Shown here piece after piece: positions 10,667 through 23,427 of a stretch of 64,000 nt of DNA. Source of the stretch: Salisapilia sapeloensis (lineage: Eukaryota > Oomycota > Peronosporomycetes > Peronosporales > Salisapiliaceae); the NCBI GenBank assembly GCA_023334545.1, contig JAADVB010000040.1, positions 1-64,000 on the forward strand, written 5' to 3'. Both the position numbers and the translations under genes were made by a program. Under the pieces are notes generated by a model that was not told the DNA's origin, searched no databases, and saw only the letters and a program-made list of their open reading frames with translations. The first letter of the stretch is position 1; each line of letters opens with the position of its first letter.

Positions 10667-13600
10667 TTAAACTTCAAGGCGAATGTACTTTTGTCCATGC
10701 GAGGCCGTAGCTGCATGGAAAGCTTGGAAGATGATGCGTATCTCGGCCCTGTAGCGTTTTCGATTGCGTGCTCGAAACGCTCGGCGTTTATGACAATTTA
10801 TTAAGAATTGTTTCCACCCTGACCAATGGTATAGAATAAATCGTTCCTGAGCGCGCTGTTTATGTTGTTCGATTAGGCGCTGGGCTAGCCATAGGTCCGT
10901 ACTGACAAGTTCCCAGTGGTGCATACTTGCTTTGAGCAGAGATATGCTTTTGTCTTTGATAAAGCTTTCAAGTACGCTTTTATTACGCCTCTTTCGCTGG
11001 ACACGGTGATTCCATGCTACGAAGATACTACGCATGACTGTCATCTTTCTCGACAGCCAAAGAGATCGTATGCGCTTGCGTACACAGCGCAAAAACTTCC
11101 ATTCTCTGAAACATTTTTCTTGAACAGATTGGAAATACTTTTTCCGAAAGTGCTTGGCCTTACATCGCATTAATTTGCTTTGAGTGGCGTTGTCGAGTAG
11201 AAGCTTTACTGCCTGCCTCGTCTGGAATACTCGCAGCCGACAGTTTGCAATAGAAAACTTATGCTTATCACTGCGTATATACCCAACTACCTGTCGAAAT
11301 GTATTCCAGTATTTCCTTTGCATGCACTTGTTTCTATATCGCTGTGCCAAGTCTGTTCGTTCTAGACGACGTCGCTTATCATTCCTCTGATCTTTCCACC
11401 TGTGAATACAATGTAAAAGTTTCAAGTACGACAGTTGCGCTTTCGTAAAAACTTCTTTCTGGTGAACACACTTTTTCCTGTGTAAGCAGCCTTTATAGGC
11501 TACCCATACGCGTTGCACCAGCTTGGTCTTGGCAAACTCTTCTCCCTGATATTTACGTAGTCTATATCGCTTTTGACATTCCCAATGTCGTTTCCAGGCA
11601 CTTAAAATGCGCCACCCGATGTATCGACGTCGGAAATGAGTAGCAAGGAAGATGACTTCATTTGCCGCTTTGCGTTTTTCCAACCATTCCACCCATGTAC
11701 GAATGTACTGATAGAGTTGGATTCGATGAATAGCTCTTACAGCTAGTGCTAGCTGCTTGTTTAGTCGACTCTTTGCTTTGGCAATGCGTTTCCAAGCCTC
11801 AAAATGGCTCCCAACAGTCATACTTTCGTAATTACCCAAGAGCTTGCGCACATTGTACAGTATACGGATAACTCGCTTCCACAAACAGAAATATCGACGC
11901 ATAGATAGACTACAATGCATCTTATCTGCTTTTTCTTCCAATACTTCGAGTCGAATACCGTTTTGAAAAGCTAACCATGTTATCTGAAGTTGCTGCTTGC
12001 GATGATGGTGTTCTGCCAAAGCTTTAGCATACCTCTTTCGAATAGCACGACCTGAATAGTGCTTCCAAGCACGAAAGATATCTTTTGCTTGTGCGCTTTG
12101 GAATAAACACACGATGTTTCGTGTTTTGGCTCTCCATGCGTGGTAGGCAGCCCATCGACGGAAACTACATCTTGATACGGAGCGAGCATGGTGGTCAGAG
12201 GCCTTTGCCACTGCCATCTGACGGTGCAGCTTTTGCGTATGATATTGTCTTAGATTCGCAACAGCTCTCTTTGTGTGATGAGTATAAAATCGCTCATTAG
12301 CCACCAGGAGTAGTTGTTTGACGCTACTACTGGCTAAAGCATGTTTCCTCCACGTCTTAATTGCATGGACACATTTGTACAATCTAAATGACGTTCCTTT
12401 CTCATACAAAAAAAGTTTTACTTCATGCCTACGCACAACGTACATGAGAAGTGCACGCAATACACGCTTCTGAGTAAGACGATGGCTAAAGGAAATAGCA
12501 ACTTCCCACTGAAATATTAAATCCCGCCGACTTTCAACAACAAGTTTCCATTCCTCAAATACGTTGCGTTGTTTAAGATATTTCAACTTTTGTTGGGCTT
12601 GAGTCAAGTGATATTGTTTGGCATGCTGCTTCGAAATATATTTAAGCCACATCTTCCAGGTATTAACAACCAATCTCTCTTTCATTCGATGATAGACAGC
12701 ATGCTCTATATCTTGCAACTTAATACGGCGTATTGATAGCTCTGCCCATCCTTTAAAAGTAATTTCTATAAAGCGTAAGTGAATTTTGTCCTGTAGTTTT
12801 TGAATGCTTCGTTGGATGTTAGTGTATTGCAGCCAAAATCGCCAAATGCGTTTCTCCAGATGAGCTTTTATAAACGCTTCGCACATTCTTGTCTCTTGCT
12901 GTGACTGTCTTAAAGCTTCATTTCGCCAGGCACACAAATGCTTGTTTGCGTGAGCTTTCCAGAAAAAGCTAGCCGCTCTTTTGATTAATAAGATTTCCTG
13001 CTGTATATTGATTTTATAAAACTTCCAAGCCGTGAAGCAGCAACGAGTGCGTTGGATCCGATAGAAATTAGAAGCCTGATTCATGTCTTTGGCCTTTTGT
13101 TGCAAGGCTTTCCACTTTGAAATCACTCGTCTGAGCTTAAACTTTAATATAGCTAGGGTAAGCTTCTCGTGGATATCTTTTATCTTTCGACGATGATTGA
13201 CTACTATTTTCCATAGGTTAAAGACTCGCTTCACCTTGTTATTGCAAAGCCAAGTGAAGGCGACGGTCTTATGCTTTTGCATCTTATAACTTAACGATCG
13301 GTAAGATGTCCAAGCACTCCACGTCATATGCAGTAGATGGCGATGATAATGACTGTTTGCTAGTGACAGATAGGTTTCCGGAGACTTGTATATTCGCCAC
13401 GCGGACAAAGCCCACGTCAAGATGCTCTCGCGATCATTTTGGAAGATTTGTCGTAGATGGGTCTTAAGCTTGATGATACTGGCGCTGTAAGCGGACAAAG
13501 CACTGAAAGTTCTTTTCATCTGCCTACTTTGCCAATGATCGAGTGCATCCTTCATCCGTTTTTTACTCTGTTTCGATTGTTGTCGTTGAGCATCGAAGGC

Positions 13601-16451
13601 GTAGACTCCTCGATGAAGACACGAAGTCCGATGAAAGTCATCTGAACGATCATAAAAGTACCGAGATCGATACTTGAGCTTGGAAAATGCCTTCCACGAA
13701 TATATACCCTTTTGGGCATTACGATGCACGTGCAAACATCTTACTAGTCGTTGTTTCTCTTTTAGTATCCGAGTAGCTTGTACGGTTTGCTCCCACGTAA
13801 AGAAGGTTGTCCCGTATAGATAGTCAGCGTAGAAGCATTCTGCCTTGTATCGTTGTTGTTTGATATATCGTCGGCGTGTCATTTGACGATGCCAGTGAGC
13901 TACAGTTTGCTCTAATTTATATCGCAGCAAGCTATTATATGCTGCACATAGCGTCGAGTTTTGTTCTCTAATTGTCGAAGCGACTAACTGCCAGTGATGA
14001 AAGATCGTGGATTTTAATCCAACTCGATAGAAGTCGACTGCTGTCATGACTCTCATCCTTTTTTCATGTCGATGGTGCAAAAATCTGCACCACTGAGCAA
14101 AGTGACGCGTCCACGTATGTCGCTCGTACAGGCGAAGAGCTTTTCGATACATAGTCTTAATGTATCGACGATGGAGCGCAATGATATATAGCTCATGAAG
14201 GCAATAGCGAAGCACATTGTTTTCCCGATCGAGATTACGCTCAATAATATAGTCGCGCTGACGTTGCCGATGCCTGGTGATAATGTACCATTCGTGTAAT
14301 ATAGCCGTTGATAGCTTTAATGAGTAGTGAGTTTGAGCTTTTTGTTTGTCTTGCTTGTAGCTTATGGATGTGTCGACACTTGATTTCCATACTGTTACGG
14401 CAATTGCAAAACCTGTCAGACGATAGAACTGATTGGACTGTATCATATGCATTTGCTTTGTCTTTTGCTTTAGTCGGTAAGTATTCCAGATTGAAAAGAT
14501 GCGTCTTTGAACGCGCAGACGACGTTTTACTTCGATACGACTTTGACTAGTGTGTGCCTTTAGACACCACCAAACATATCGTAGCTGAGTGCGCTTCCAC
14601 TTCTTTCGAAAGAGACGTACCATTCTTTTTCGGCATCTTTTAAAAGAAGTGTGCTGTTTCCATGACAGAAAGCATTTCTGTCGCAATCTTTCATTCTTTC
14701 GGCACAAGTGGGAGGACAAGAGGTATTTATGCAATTTTTGAGACCTAAAAAAATTATACCAAGCGCTGATGCATTCTCTAGTGCATCGATAATGTCTTTG
14801 GTGCTCCAATGCCTGAATCCGAGCTTTCTGTTTACGCACACATGTCCATGCTTGAAAATATCTAGCTCGAAGTTTTTTTTGGAACTTGAGTAGCAGGTAT
14901 TGACAGATTGACCTTGTCTCCCGGTGCTTAGCTGCCTTCCCATTCCACTTTAGTAGTGCTTTGCGCAGTTTTGCTCGATGAAAAGAGCGTATTTGTCGAC
15001 TTTCATGGTTTTTTATCGTAGTCGTCATGCACCATGTAAATAAGCTCTTCTTTCCCAGTTGCGCACAGCGATACTTTGTAGCTCTGATTGTCAGCACTTG
15101 TCGGTACTTTCTATAAGAGTAATACGATAGCAATGCAGCCATCACTTTACGATTAAGCATCTTGATCCGATGGAAGTGGGCGATGTTTGCCTTTAAGTAA
15201 TACACCCTTGCCTCCATTTGGAAAGTTTTCATCATTGAAAATGTCTTGCCTAGGTTGTGAACTTCATAAAAGGTTGATGCTAGGACATTCTTGTCCATTT
15301 TTATTTTCTTTTGTGCTTGAAACAATTTCCATTTGCGAATAGCTTTGTTCGCACCGAGTTGAAAGGTATTCTGGTCGAGCATTGTCAACCATGTCGATGT
15401 TTCTAGCATTGTCTTCCATGCTTGGAAACTTGCCGATAGAAGCCTTTTGAATTGATTTTTCTGTGCTTTAATCTTCAAGTGCTTATACTTTTGCTGTTGT
15501 CGGATATGCTGGCTCCATACCATGAAACATCGTCTGCAATGTTTTTTCTGAAAATGAGTGGAAATCTGGTCTATCTTCTTTCTTTTTTGCAAAGCTGATG
15601 TCCACTGTCGAAAGCTGGCTTGAAGAGCAAATAGCTGATGTACCCGCTGTCTACGACGAACCTCTTTTTTCATTTTAAAGCTTCGAATCCAATGACTGTA
15701 AGTCGATCGTAAAAGAATGTACCTATAGCCTTCGATTGCCATTTGGTCTCTACGTCTAAGGTACCTTTTGAACGTGCAATCGTACCTCCACTTCTGCACA
15801 GTGTTTCTTACTTTTTGGCTTTCAAGAACTCGACTAGCCTTAAGTACTCGCATCTCTCTAGTCTTCTGAGATGTACGGAACTCTTTGAGCCATACAGAGA
15901 AGCAGCGAAAGACTAGGTACAAATGTTCACGGAACTGTCGACGCTTACTAAGTTCTTGACGATTTTCCTTTTCTCTAGCTTTTGTACTTGCTTCGTTTTC
16001 GACTAGATTCGTAAAAGATATTGGCCCAGTATGCTCCGTATCTAAAAAGATTTGTTTCCAATTGGCCATGGCCTTTGCTAAACGCTTCTTTCTCCAATGC
16101 AACAGTGCTTTTTGGGACAAAAGCTCTTGAGGTATATACCTTGCACGATCGTTAACACGTCCTGAACTTGTACCATAGCTGGCAAGCTTCGATATTTTTT
16201 TGCGTCCTGGTTGTGTACTTCTCCGAGCTCGTTCAGCTACGACCAGCAAAATGATTACCACGATGACCAACTTCATGCATCGTGCACTACTTACCATGTC
16301 GTATACCAAGGTGAACCTGAAAGCAAGTCAATTCAATGGTTCTATTAGTATTATGAACTTTAATTAACAATATGAAATTCGGTACCTCATTGACTTTAGA
16401 CTTCCAATCATGATCGCTACTGGTCTCGTAGAAATCATCATCTCGTTCGTC
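10667..16451 (-). CDS. Giant SFI1-like centrin-binding repeat protein
   Basis: A large exon (16236-10667) encodes about 1,856 residues consisting almost wholly of degenerate ~25-35-residue helical units with a W-containing core, for example ALLHWRKKRLAKAMANWK and FRCFSVWLKEF. This is the pattern of SFI1-family proteins that bind centrin along a long helix at centrosomes or basal bodies. The uninterrupted frame continues upstream through a hydrophobic stretch, but that stretch starts with ATG-GTAAGT and ends in GTAG, so I read it as a 58-nt intron (16237-16294). Splicing gives a 22-nt exon (16295-16316), then a 69-nt intron with a TACTAAT branch-like site (16317-16385) and an acidic exon (16386-16451, DERDDDFYETSS). 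The true start lies in one or more further 5' exons that I could not fix. Confidence 0.8.
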
Positions 16452-17833
16452 CTACGGAGAATGTCAGCTAGTATCAATCCATGACCGTACAATTTATAAC
16501 TGGAATGGAGATTACTCGATGCCGATCTAGACTTGATTCGACCGAGCAATGGTGTTGGTGTCGAAGTAGAGTGATTCCATCGTACTTCTCGAGACAGCTC
16601 GCACAGTCACAATGCCGAATTCGATCAACACATTGCATCCTAGTCGGACTAGCCGTTGGGTACTGATTCTAGCGACAAGGCGACTGGTTAGACCAAAATC
16701 CGTTTCAACGTCCATGCACTTCACAGCGTTGCCACGGATTGTATCTATTGAATTTATCGATGGCTAAATAAATCAAGTCCCATCGTTAAGTTGGCCCCGT
16801 AGCCATGAAAAGATATGTTTTGTGGCTGGAGATATAATCTAGTTCCTGACTGCTGGCTAGTGTAGGCCTCTAATTTGACATTTTTCTGTCACGAGCTACG
16901 TCTCTTGCAGATTTGAAGCATGATTGACAACAGCTTCAAAGCATATAACCTATACAATAAAATAAAATCCACAAAGATACACAGTGTATTATATATAAAA
17001 GGAAATCCAATGCCAGCAGCGTTACCATGCGTGCAGGATGCAATCTATCCATAAATCCACTCCGACAAGTAGGCTTGTAGAATAGTAAAAACTGGATGCG
17101 AATGAGCCTACTCATGTTTTAAGACGCACTATCCATTTATGACATTGAAGCGCATGCGCTAACATGCTAGGCTTGCCTTCGGGCACTAAACTTAATCAAA
17201 TGACTCTTTTGGGTGCCTCAATAAAGCAGTTATTTATGCTCATTTGCTTTTATTTGTGGCATGTACGAACTCGCATAGATCAATTACTGCCCCCGATTGG
17301 CCATTCGGATCAAGTCGATATCAGTATCTATGGGTACAAACATCGATGCGACACTATGGGTACACGTCGGATGATTTTGTTGGGCCACAAACTACATTGA
17401 ATATTCTGAAATATGTGTACCTGGATTCTTCGAATGCCTCGATGTCTATTTGAGCAGTCCTTAATCAGGAAGGCGAATATGACGCTATTAGAGCTAACAT
17501 GTATGAAAAAGTTGACTTAAAATTTGTATAAAATCCATTGGTGCGTAGTTATAGGTACTTCCGCCGTCGATCACTTCTTATGAGTACAAAGTCCCATCAA
17601 AGAGATTCAAAGCCTATTTGGTCATCAACTAAGAGGATGTGTGGCAGTATTCAGAGCGCTTTGGCTCGATTAAACACGGGACTTGATTCATGATGAAGTG
17701 AGTCGTAATCGACAAGCATAGCTCACTCTCGAATTTGCTTTAGTCCGATTACCACCTAGAGATCAACCGAACGGATCCCAAGAGCGTGATAGCGAATACC
17801 TGTACTCAAGCACCAACCACATCTATACCAACA
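16452..17833. other. Intergenic region with the unresolved 5' end of the SFI1-like gene
   Basis: About 1.38 kb. The first 300 bases probably include the first coding exon and promoter of the minus-strand SFI1-like gene; a candidate ATG is at 16580-16578 on the minus strand, but I found no convincing donor to join it. The rest is AT-rich, with stops in all frames and no recognised feature. Open frames near 17164-17453 look incidental. Confidence 0.4.
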
Positions 17834-18300
17834 ATGACAAACTGCGGGAACACGGGGCGTTGGAGTGTGGCAGAGCATGAAGCTTACATTAGGGCTTTAA
17901 AGAAAAATCCACTGGCAGGATGGCAGGTCGGTGATCTAGTTTCATTCGTCAGTTGCAGCGCCTGCTGTATTTCTATCTACCAAATGCACAATTCTCACCT
18001 TGCGCTATGATCATTAGGAAATTGCTTCAGAGGTGAAGACAAGAACCGCAAAGCAGGTCACCAGCCACCACCAAAAGGTAATCCGCTTGCTGTATACGAC
18101 ACCAATTCTACACCAATCTCACACAAAAAAAAACCTAACTCAAGTTTATTTATCCATAGTTTAAGGACAAGTTAGCGGAGATGAAAGCAGCGAGAAATAG
18201 TTCAGGTAACAACAAAAGTGGATCGGACGACGATTCACTTCTATTAAGCCCGGAGAGCCTGGAAAAGTTCTTGAACGAGATGGACACTTCGGACTTGTAA
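17834..18300 (+). CDS. Single-repeat MYB (SHAQKYF-like class), 3 exons
   Basis: Exons 17834-17926, 18018-18077 and 18160-18300 (introns 91 and 82 nt) encode about 97 residues. The first exon gives GRWSVAEHEAYIRALKKN, the start of a SANT/MYB repeat. Exon two gives EIASEVKTRTAKQVTSHHQK, and exon three continues FKDKLAEMKAARN. The joined TSHHQKF corresponds to the SHAQKYF signature of plant-type and protist single-MYB transcription factors, with H for A and the Tyr missing. A Ser/Asp-rich tail follows and ends in a short acidic helix. Splice sites are inferred from the motif register; each exon keeps frame. It is probably a DNA-binding regulator. The next gene starts 157 bases downstream on the same strand. 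Confidence 0.75.
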
Positions 18301-18457
18301 GCGAAGCCAAGTAATGGACTATCAGGATATTTGGAGATGGGGACTATGGATCGGAATTAGATAGAACCAAATATACATGTGCGTATGAACTACACATCGT
18401 CGTGCTTTCGTTGCTTCTAATTATAGTTCAAAGATACATCACCTATTTGCACTACTT

Positions 18458-21400
18458 ATGGAAGCACTTTTGCGTTATGAGAAGAAGAAAGCTGCCGAAC
18501 TACGACGGCGCCAGAGAAAATGGAGCCAAGTACATCAGAACGAGCGCATGGCTCGTGAAAAAGAAAGGAATCTTATCAGTACTAGGTGCAAAGAGATGGC
18601 AACGGAAGATTTTTTGTCTCGAAGGTATGAAGACTTTGAGAAGGAGCGTATCAATCGAGAGGAGCTCGAGAAGAAACGCGAAGAAGAGCTTTGCTTCTTT
18701 CGAAAAGTGGCACGTAAACGAGATGAAGCAAAGTGTAGAGGGCTGCCATTGTCAACTGGTCTAGTTGCTGGAGAGGATCGCATGCAAATTCTTCAAAATC
18801 GAATTGATGCAGCAAGCACCCAAGCTTTAGTCGCTCAAAAAGCGCGATTGAACCAGGAAGAGCGACAGAGTAAAGCGCCTAAAGACAAAAAGTTTATTTA
18901 TGAAACAGTGGAAACATTGACACTGACGAAGTTCAAACAGGCAGTATGCTCCCTCGACTGTGATGCCATAATGGGATTGCTTCAGAACATAGTAGACTGG
19001 CCTACTCCAGAACGAAAATACTTTTTGAACTATGAAAGTCGGAACAATTTTACACCACTCCTGGTGTCGATCATCAGAGGACGGCTGAAAGTAACTCGAC
19101 GATTGCTTGAAATGGGAGCGTCAACCGACATGGAAACCCAGACAGGTTTTACACCTCTAGCAACTGCCATAGTGATCGACGATCTTGTAGCGGTGGAGCT
19201 TCTATGCGAGTTTAGCGCCAGTATCGGATATGAAACTAAAGGTGGTGTGACGAGCTTACATATTGCTGCTGAAATGGGGAGAGATCGGATTTTAACTTGT
19301 TTACTTCAGAAGGGTGCGGATGTCAATGCAGTAAACTCTAACGGAAGGACTGCATTGATACAAGCAGTAATCTCTCATCAACATGCAGCAGCTAATGTTT
19401 TATTAGCGTACGACGCAATGAAAGAAGTTAAAGATGAGATGGATAGAACAGCCTCGGATTGGGCTCAAATCCTAAAGTTCCATTCGCTTGGGTTTTTACT
19501 GAATGATACGAAATTTGGAGCAGTTCGCCGAATGGAAATCAAGATGGAAGAAGATGAGTTGGAAGACTGTCAGGATTATTTTAAAGCTACTAATCGTTCA
19601 AAGTATATTCAACGTAACGAAGAATCAGCGTTGTTGGAAGGAGCAATTGCTACGAAAGATGTGCTGAAGCTAAAGCAACTATTGACATCTTCTTGTACTA
19701 TATGTAGCATCAATCATGAAAGCCGCGAGGGATACACTCCTTTAATGGTCTGCTCCCGCTACGGTTCATTACTAGATGTTCAATACTGCCTTGACATTGG
19801 CTGCATTCCAACGCATCATAATCGTAAAGGAGTTACTGCTTTAATGGAGGCTTGCTACAACGCGAATCTCAACGTAATGGAGCTACTTATACAGGCAGGA
19901 TGTGATTTACGAACGCGAGATTTTAATGGCGAAACTGGTTACCAATATCTTTATCGTTACGGTCACAAAGAGCTTGTTTACCGACTGAAAATACGATTTG
20001 AGTCAGTAAGACTAGGCTCTGCATCGATCCTACAGCAAGGTACTCCGTATATCGTGCAGCATAAAGAGACCCGACTTCCTCGATTGCCGTCTACCTCAAA
20101 AGAAGTAAACGAAGATGAGAGCGAAACTTGTGAACAGCAAGTCTTCACGGAGCGCATGTTCCCTGATGACAGTGACCCTACTCTCGACCCAGTCATTCGG
20201 TCATGGACACTCAAACAGAAAGCACTAAAGGCAGATCGAAATAAAAGAGAGACACTTGAAAGTGAACGATCAAAAATTTTAACTGCTCACCTGCGAGGAC
20301 GACGAAATGGACTTGCTGCTCACCTACCATTTGACCCAGCCGGACGCCAGAAAGTAGCACTATGCCAACAATGTAAAGCAAAGCGATCAAAAAGAAAATG
20401 TATAAACTGTGATCGGCTACTCTGCCTTGTGTGCTACACGGAGCTACACATGACCGGCCAACGGCGTCGACACATGTATGAATCCGTAGCGTCGGACAGA
20501 TATGTCGGATGGAAATTTCATTCAGAGTTGACGTTAATGAAAGCTACATCATTACCAGAACTGGCCAAGCAAGGCCGCACTTGTGTACACGAAATAAGTG
20601 CACTGTACATGCAAGAAATTCGACAAGCAGAACAGCCGAAAGCTGATCGCATCTACACAGTTGATGATGAAGTTCACGCTTATGTCTGTCGAAAACAAAA
20701 AGACCGGGAGAAACTTATCCTTGATGTGCAGCAAAATAAATGCGCGGACGCTTATCGAGCTGCTGAAACATCAGGAGATGAAAATATTTATGCACGTCCG
20801 ACTGAATTGACACTGGCAACCTTGTATATATCCCAGAAACAGTTTGATAAAGCAAGAGCAGTGTTACGTTCAGCTCAAAAGATTATACGGCAAGCCTGTG
20901 GACTGAGACATCCAACGCTAATGGAAATAGCAGTCTTGAAAGGCAAAATGGAGCTGGTATGATTTGAATGTACGCATTTTGAAGCGAAACTAACATGGTC
21001 ATGAAAAGGAAATAGGCGATTATCGAGCATCCACTCACAAACTTAGAAATGCTTTGTCATGGTTCGAAGCGCATCTACCTGTTGACAACAAACATGTTCA
21101 TGCTGGGATGAAGCTCCTGGTTGATGCTCTGGTACATTTACAACTTTTGTCCTTGCTAAATCTTTAGTGATTTTTATTCTTAACGTTTTTATTCTTTAGG
21201 AGAAACAAGGTGAACGGAGCAATGCAATACAAGTGTGTCGTCAAACTATAGTGAAGCAACGACAAAGTCTTCCTGAGACTCATCCACTTCTCGAAGAGAC
21301 CACAACTACACTCAATCAATTGTTGCAGCGGCGCGAGTGTTATGATATGAGCTGTGAAGACATATTTATGATCGAGAAGCATATGATGGAAATGCAACAA

Positions 21401-21903
21401 CGTGATGAGGAACGGAACGCAAATAAGAGGTACGGAGTGATAGTTGCTAAATCAATACAGCTTCTGAGAAAACATGTAGAAAGAGAGAACAACTACGCAA
21501 CCTCTTGCTACACGACAAGAGCGATTTGGCAAAGTTTTTGGAGTTTACAAAACTCCATTTCGCAGACGATTTACTGAGCTTTTGGATTGGCGTCGAGGAA
21601 TACCGCAATGTGCGCTTTGTTTGTATAAAGTAGAATTTACAAGGCAGATCTAATTGGTATTGCACGTAGACCGATACAACTAGCGATGGATCTCGAGTGT
21701 TGGCAGTTTATATTTACTGCACATATATCAAGTCTCGGAAGCTCAAGATGCTGACTACCGTCCAGCGTAAAAGCATTCGACGACTCATTACGACTCCTGG
21801 GAAGAAATTACCAAGCACCTTGTTTGATGAAGCGCAGACGATTGTCTTTGACGTGATTCTAAATGGAGTATACAAAAAGTATGCAGAGAGTAAATACGAA
21901 TGA
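18458..21903 (+). CDS. Ankyrin - B-box-like zinc finger - TPR-like - RGS protein (5 exons)
   Basis: Predicted exons are 18458-20956, 21009-21131, 21200-21401, 21461-21609 and 21670-21903, about 1,068 residues. The start is a basic coiled coil (residues 1-150). Ankyrin repeats occupy about 195-320 and 400-500 (for example GVTSLHIAAEMGRDRILTCL). A Cys/His cluster at about 631-675 (CQQCKAKRSKRKCINCDRL, then CLVCYTELH) resembles a B-box. TPR-like helices follow (LATLYISQKQFDKARAVLRS). The last 110 residues match RGS domains: FLEFTKLHFADDLLSFW, EEYRN, IYCTYI and LFDEAQTIVFDVIL. This implies GTPase-activating control of G-alpha. Introns 1 and 2 are well supported. Intron 3 (GTG donor) and intron 4 are the best frame-compatible choices but less certain; for intron 4 an alternative (21623-21706) also keeps frame. 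Confidence 0.72.
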
Positions 21904-22469
21904 GAATTTCATTACATATAATAATAGACTGCCATCTCATAAGAATATTGCCGTGTTGCTTATAGATGGAAATTGAACTGCTTTGAAAGTATCAAGTGCC
22001 ATGCATCGGATCGAGAGCCAGTACAATACTTCATGTTTTGGTTCTATTTACGTTGGGTAGAAGATCGACTAATAAAGCCAAAGGCACGCGCCTTTATTTG
22101 GTTTGTTGGTATTCTAACCTTGCGTACTTGCTTTCTCTTGCAAAGCTGAATTCGATCTTGAAATTTACACATTGTACTTTGATGCGATTTACGGTGCCGG
22201 TATACATTTTGAGTCTTTAGAACATATCTAAGCAGCTATTATACCTTTCTTTCTACTAGTTTTGCACGAGCAAAGGCCATGTCCAGTTCTTTCAATCGCA
22301 ATTGTCACTGGAAATCAACGAAGCTGCGTGACCTTTGCACGGATAGTTCTCTTGAAATTATGCCCAATCAAAATACTCAGTGATCTTAATAGCCAATGAA
22401 TGAGACGTCACGACCAGGTCACGACATGTCCAAGAGCTCCGAGCTATCTCTTGGTCCCAGTTCTAAAAA
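21904..22469. other. Intergenic, nothing recognised
   Basis: 566 bases between the RGS-containing gene and the homeodomain gene, both on the plus strand. AT-rich, with a short incidental open frame at 21996-22220. It presumably contains a 3' UTR and the homeodomain gene promoter. Confidence 0.4.
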
Positions 22470-23309
22470 ATGACCTTCCCCAACCTATTCGGCCATTTTT
22501 CTTCACAATCTTCTTCCTCGAGCACTATGCATACGTCTGAGAAAACCGGAACGCCTCATAATCAAGCCTACGTTGACTTCCTAATGGAAGAAGAAGACCC
22601 ACCGGAAATGTCATGGACACCCACGGCAGATTCTCGTCACTTGGGACTTCCGATGAAAGAGCTCATGGAAACGCACGCTCTGCGTCCTCTTGTGGATGGA
22701 TTGAAAGAAATGATTGCATCACCAGGTCTTCTATTAAGCGCTCTCACGAACGAGTGCACTCGTGGTAACTCGTCTACATCGACACCAGAAGGCAAGTTAC
22801 AAGTGTACCAGAGCTCTCATCTGCTGGAGATTTGGAGATCAGCGAAGTCTGAAATGTCGATGGCATCCGCTAGAAGCACGGCTGAGCTGGAGCTCGAGGT
22901 ATTGGCGCACAAAGTAGCTTTATACTACCTTCGTTTGTGGCAGCACATTGCGGGCGAGTGTGTCAAGTTCCTGCACAAGATCGAGACTAGAAGCAACGGG
23001 AAGGCACCACTCTTCCAAAGATGTTTGTCACCTGTGTCAGAGTCGGCTCAATTATCCAGCGGCATGACTAAAAGGTCGAAGCTTACACGCAAATCGAATG
23101 AATTCCTCGTCGGATGGTTCTTGGCACACAAGTCAAAGCCATATCCAACACATACGGAGCGAGTGGACATCGCCAAGATCACGGGTTTAACGGAGCAGCA
23201 AGTACGCAATTGGTTTGCAAACATGCGCAAGCGTCACTGGAAGCCAAGTAATGGAAAGAAGAAGCCTCGATGTCTACTGGATGTCGTGCTGCGTCAGTCG
23301 TATGAGTAG
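22470..23309 (+). CDS. TALE-class (KNOX-like) homeodomain protein
   Basis: 279 residues, a single exon from ATG 22470. The C-terminal part (residues about 200-262) is a homeodomain with the three-residue loop insertion of the TALE class: the KPYPTHTE segment carries the Pro-Tyr-Pro of the loop. The recognition helix reads VRNWFANMRKRHWKP; the WF-N-R core and RHWKP ending resemble KNOX/TGIF-type proteins. The preceding 200 residues include a helical region (about 110-170) that could be a dimerisation domain, but I cannot assign it to KNOX1/2 or MEIS. It should be a sequence-specific nuclear transcription factor. Confidence 0.88.
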   Translation: MTFPNLFGHFSSQSSSSSTMHTSEKTGTPHNQAYVDFLMEEEDPPEMSWTPTADSRHLGLPMKELMETHALRPLVDGLKEMIASPGLLLSALTNECTRGNSSTSTPEGKLQVYQSSHLLEIWRSAKSEMSMASARSTAELELEVLAHKVALYYLRLWQHIAGECVKFLHKIETRSNGKAPLFQRCLSPVSESAQLSSGMTKRSKLTRKSNEFLVGWFLAHKSKPYPTHTERVDIAKITGLTEQQVRNWFANMRKRHWKPSNGKKKPRCLLDVVLRQSYE

Positions 23310-23427
23310 ATGATAGCATATAAGTGATGTGTATGGAGGGTAGCAATGGTGGATAAATGAAACAAAGAAAGTATGTTCGATTCGCGTGTTTTAGTAGTTG
23401 CGTCTACGAATTGGGGGTATGATGCGT

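Noticed and set aside
16237-16294. Signal anchor of the SFI1-like protein
   Set aside because: Better explained as a 58-nt intron with GTAAGT donor and TAG acceptor.
20957-20962. End of the ankyrin protein at the TGA at 20960-20962
   Set aside because: The stop lies just inside a GTATGA donor; splicing to 21009 keeps frame and leads into TPR-like and RGS sequence.
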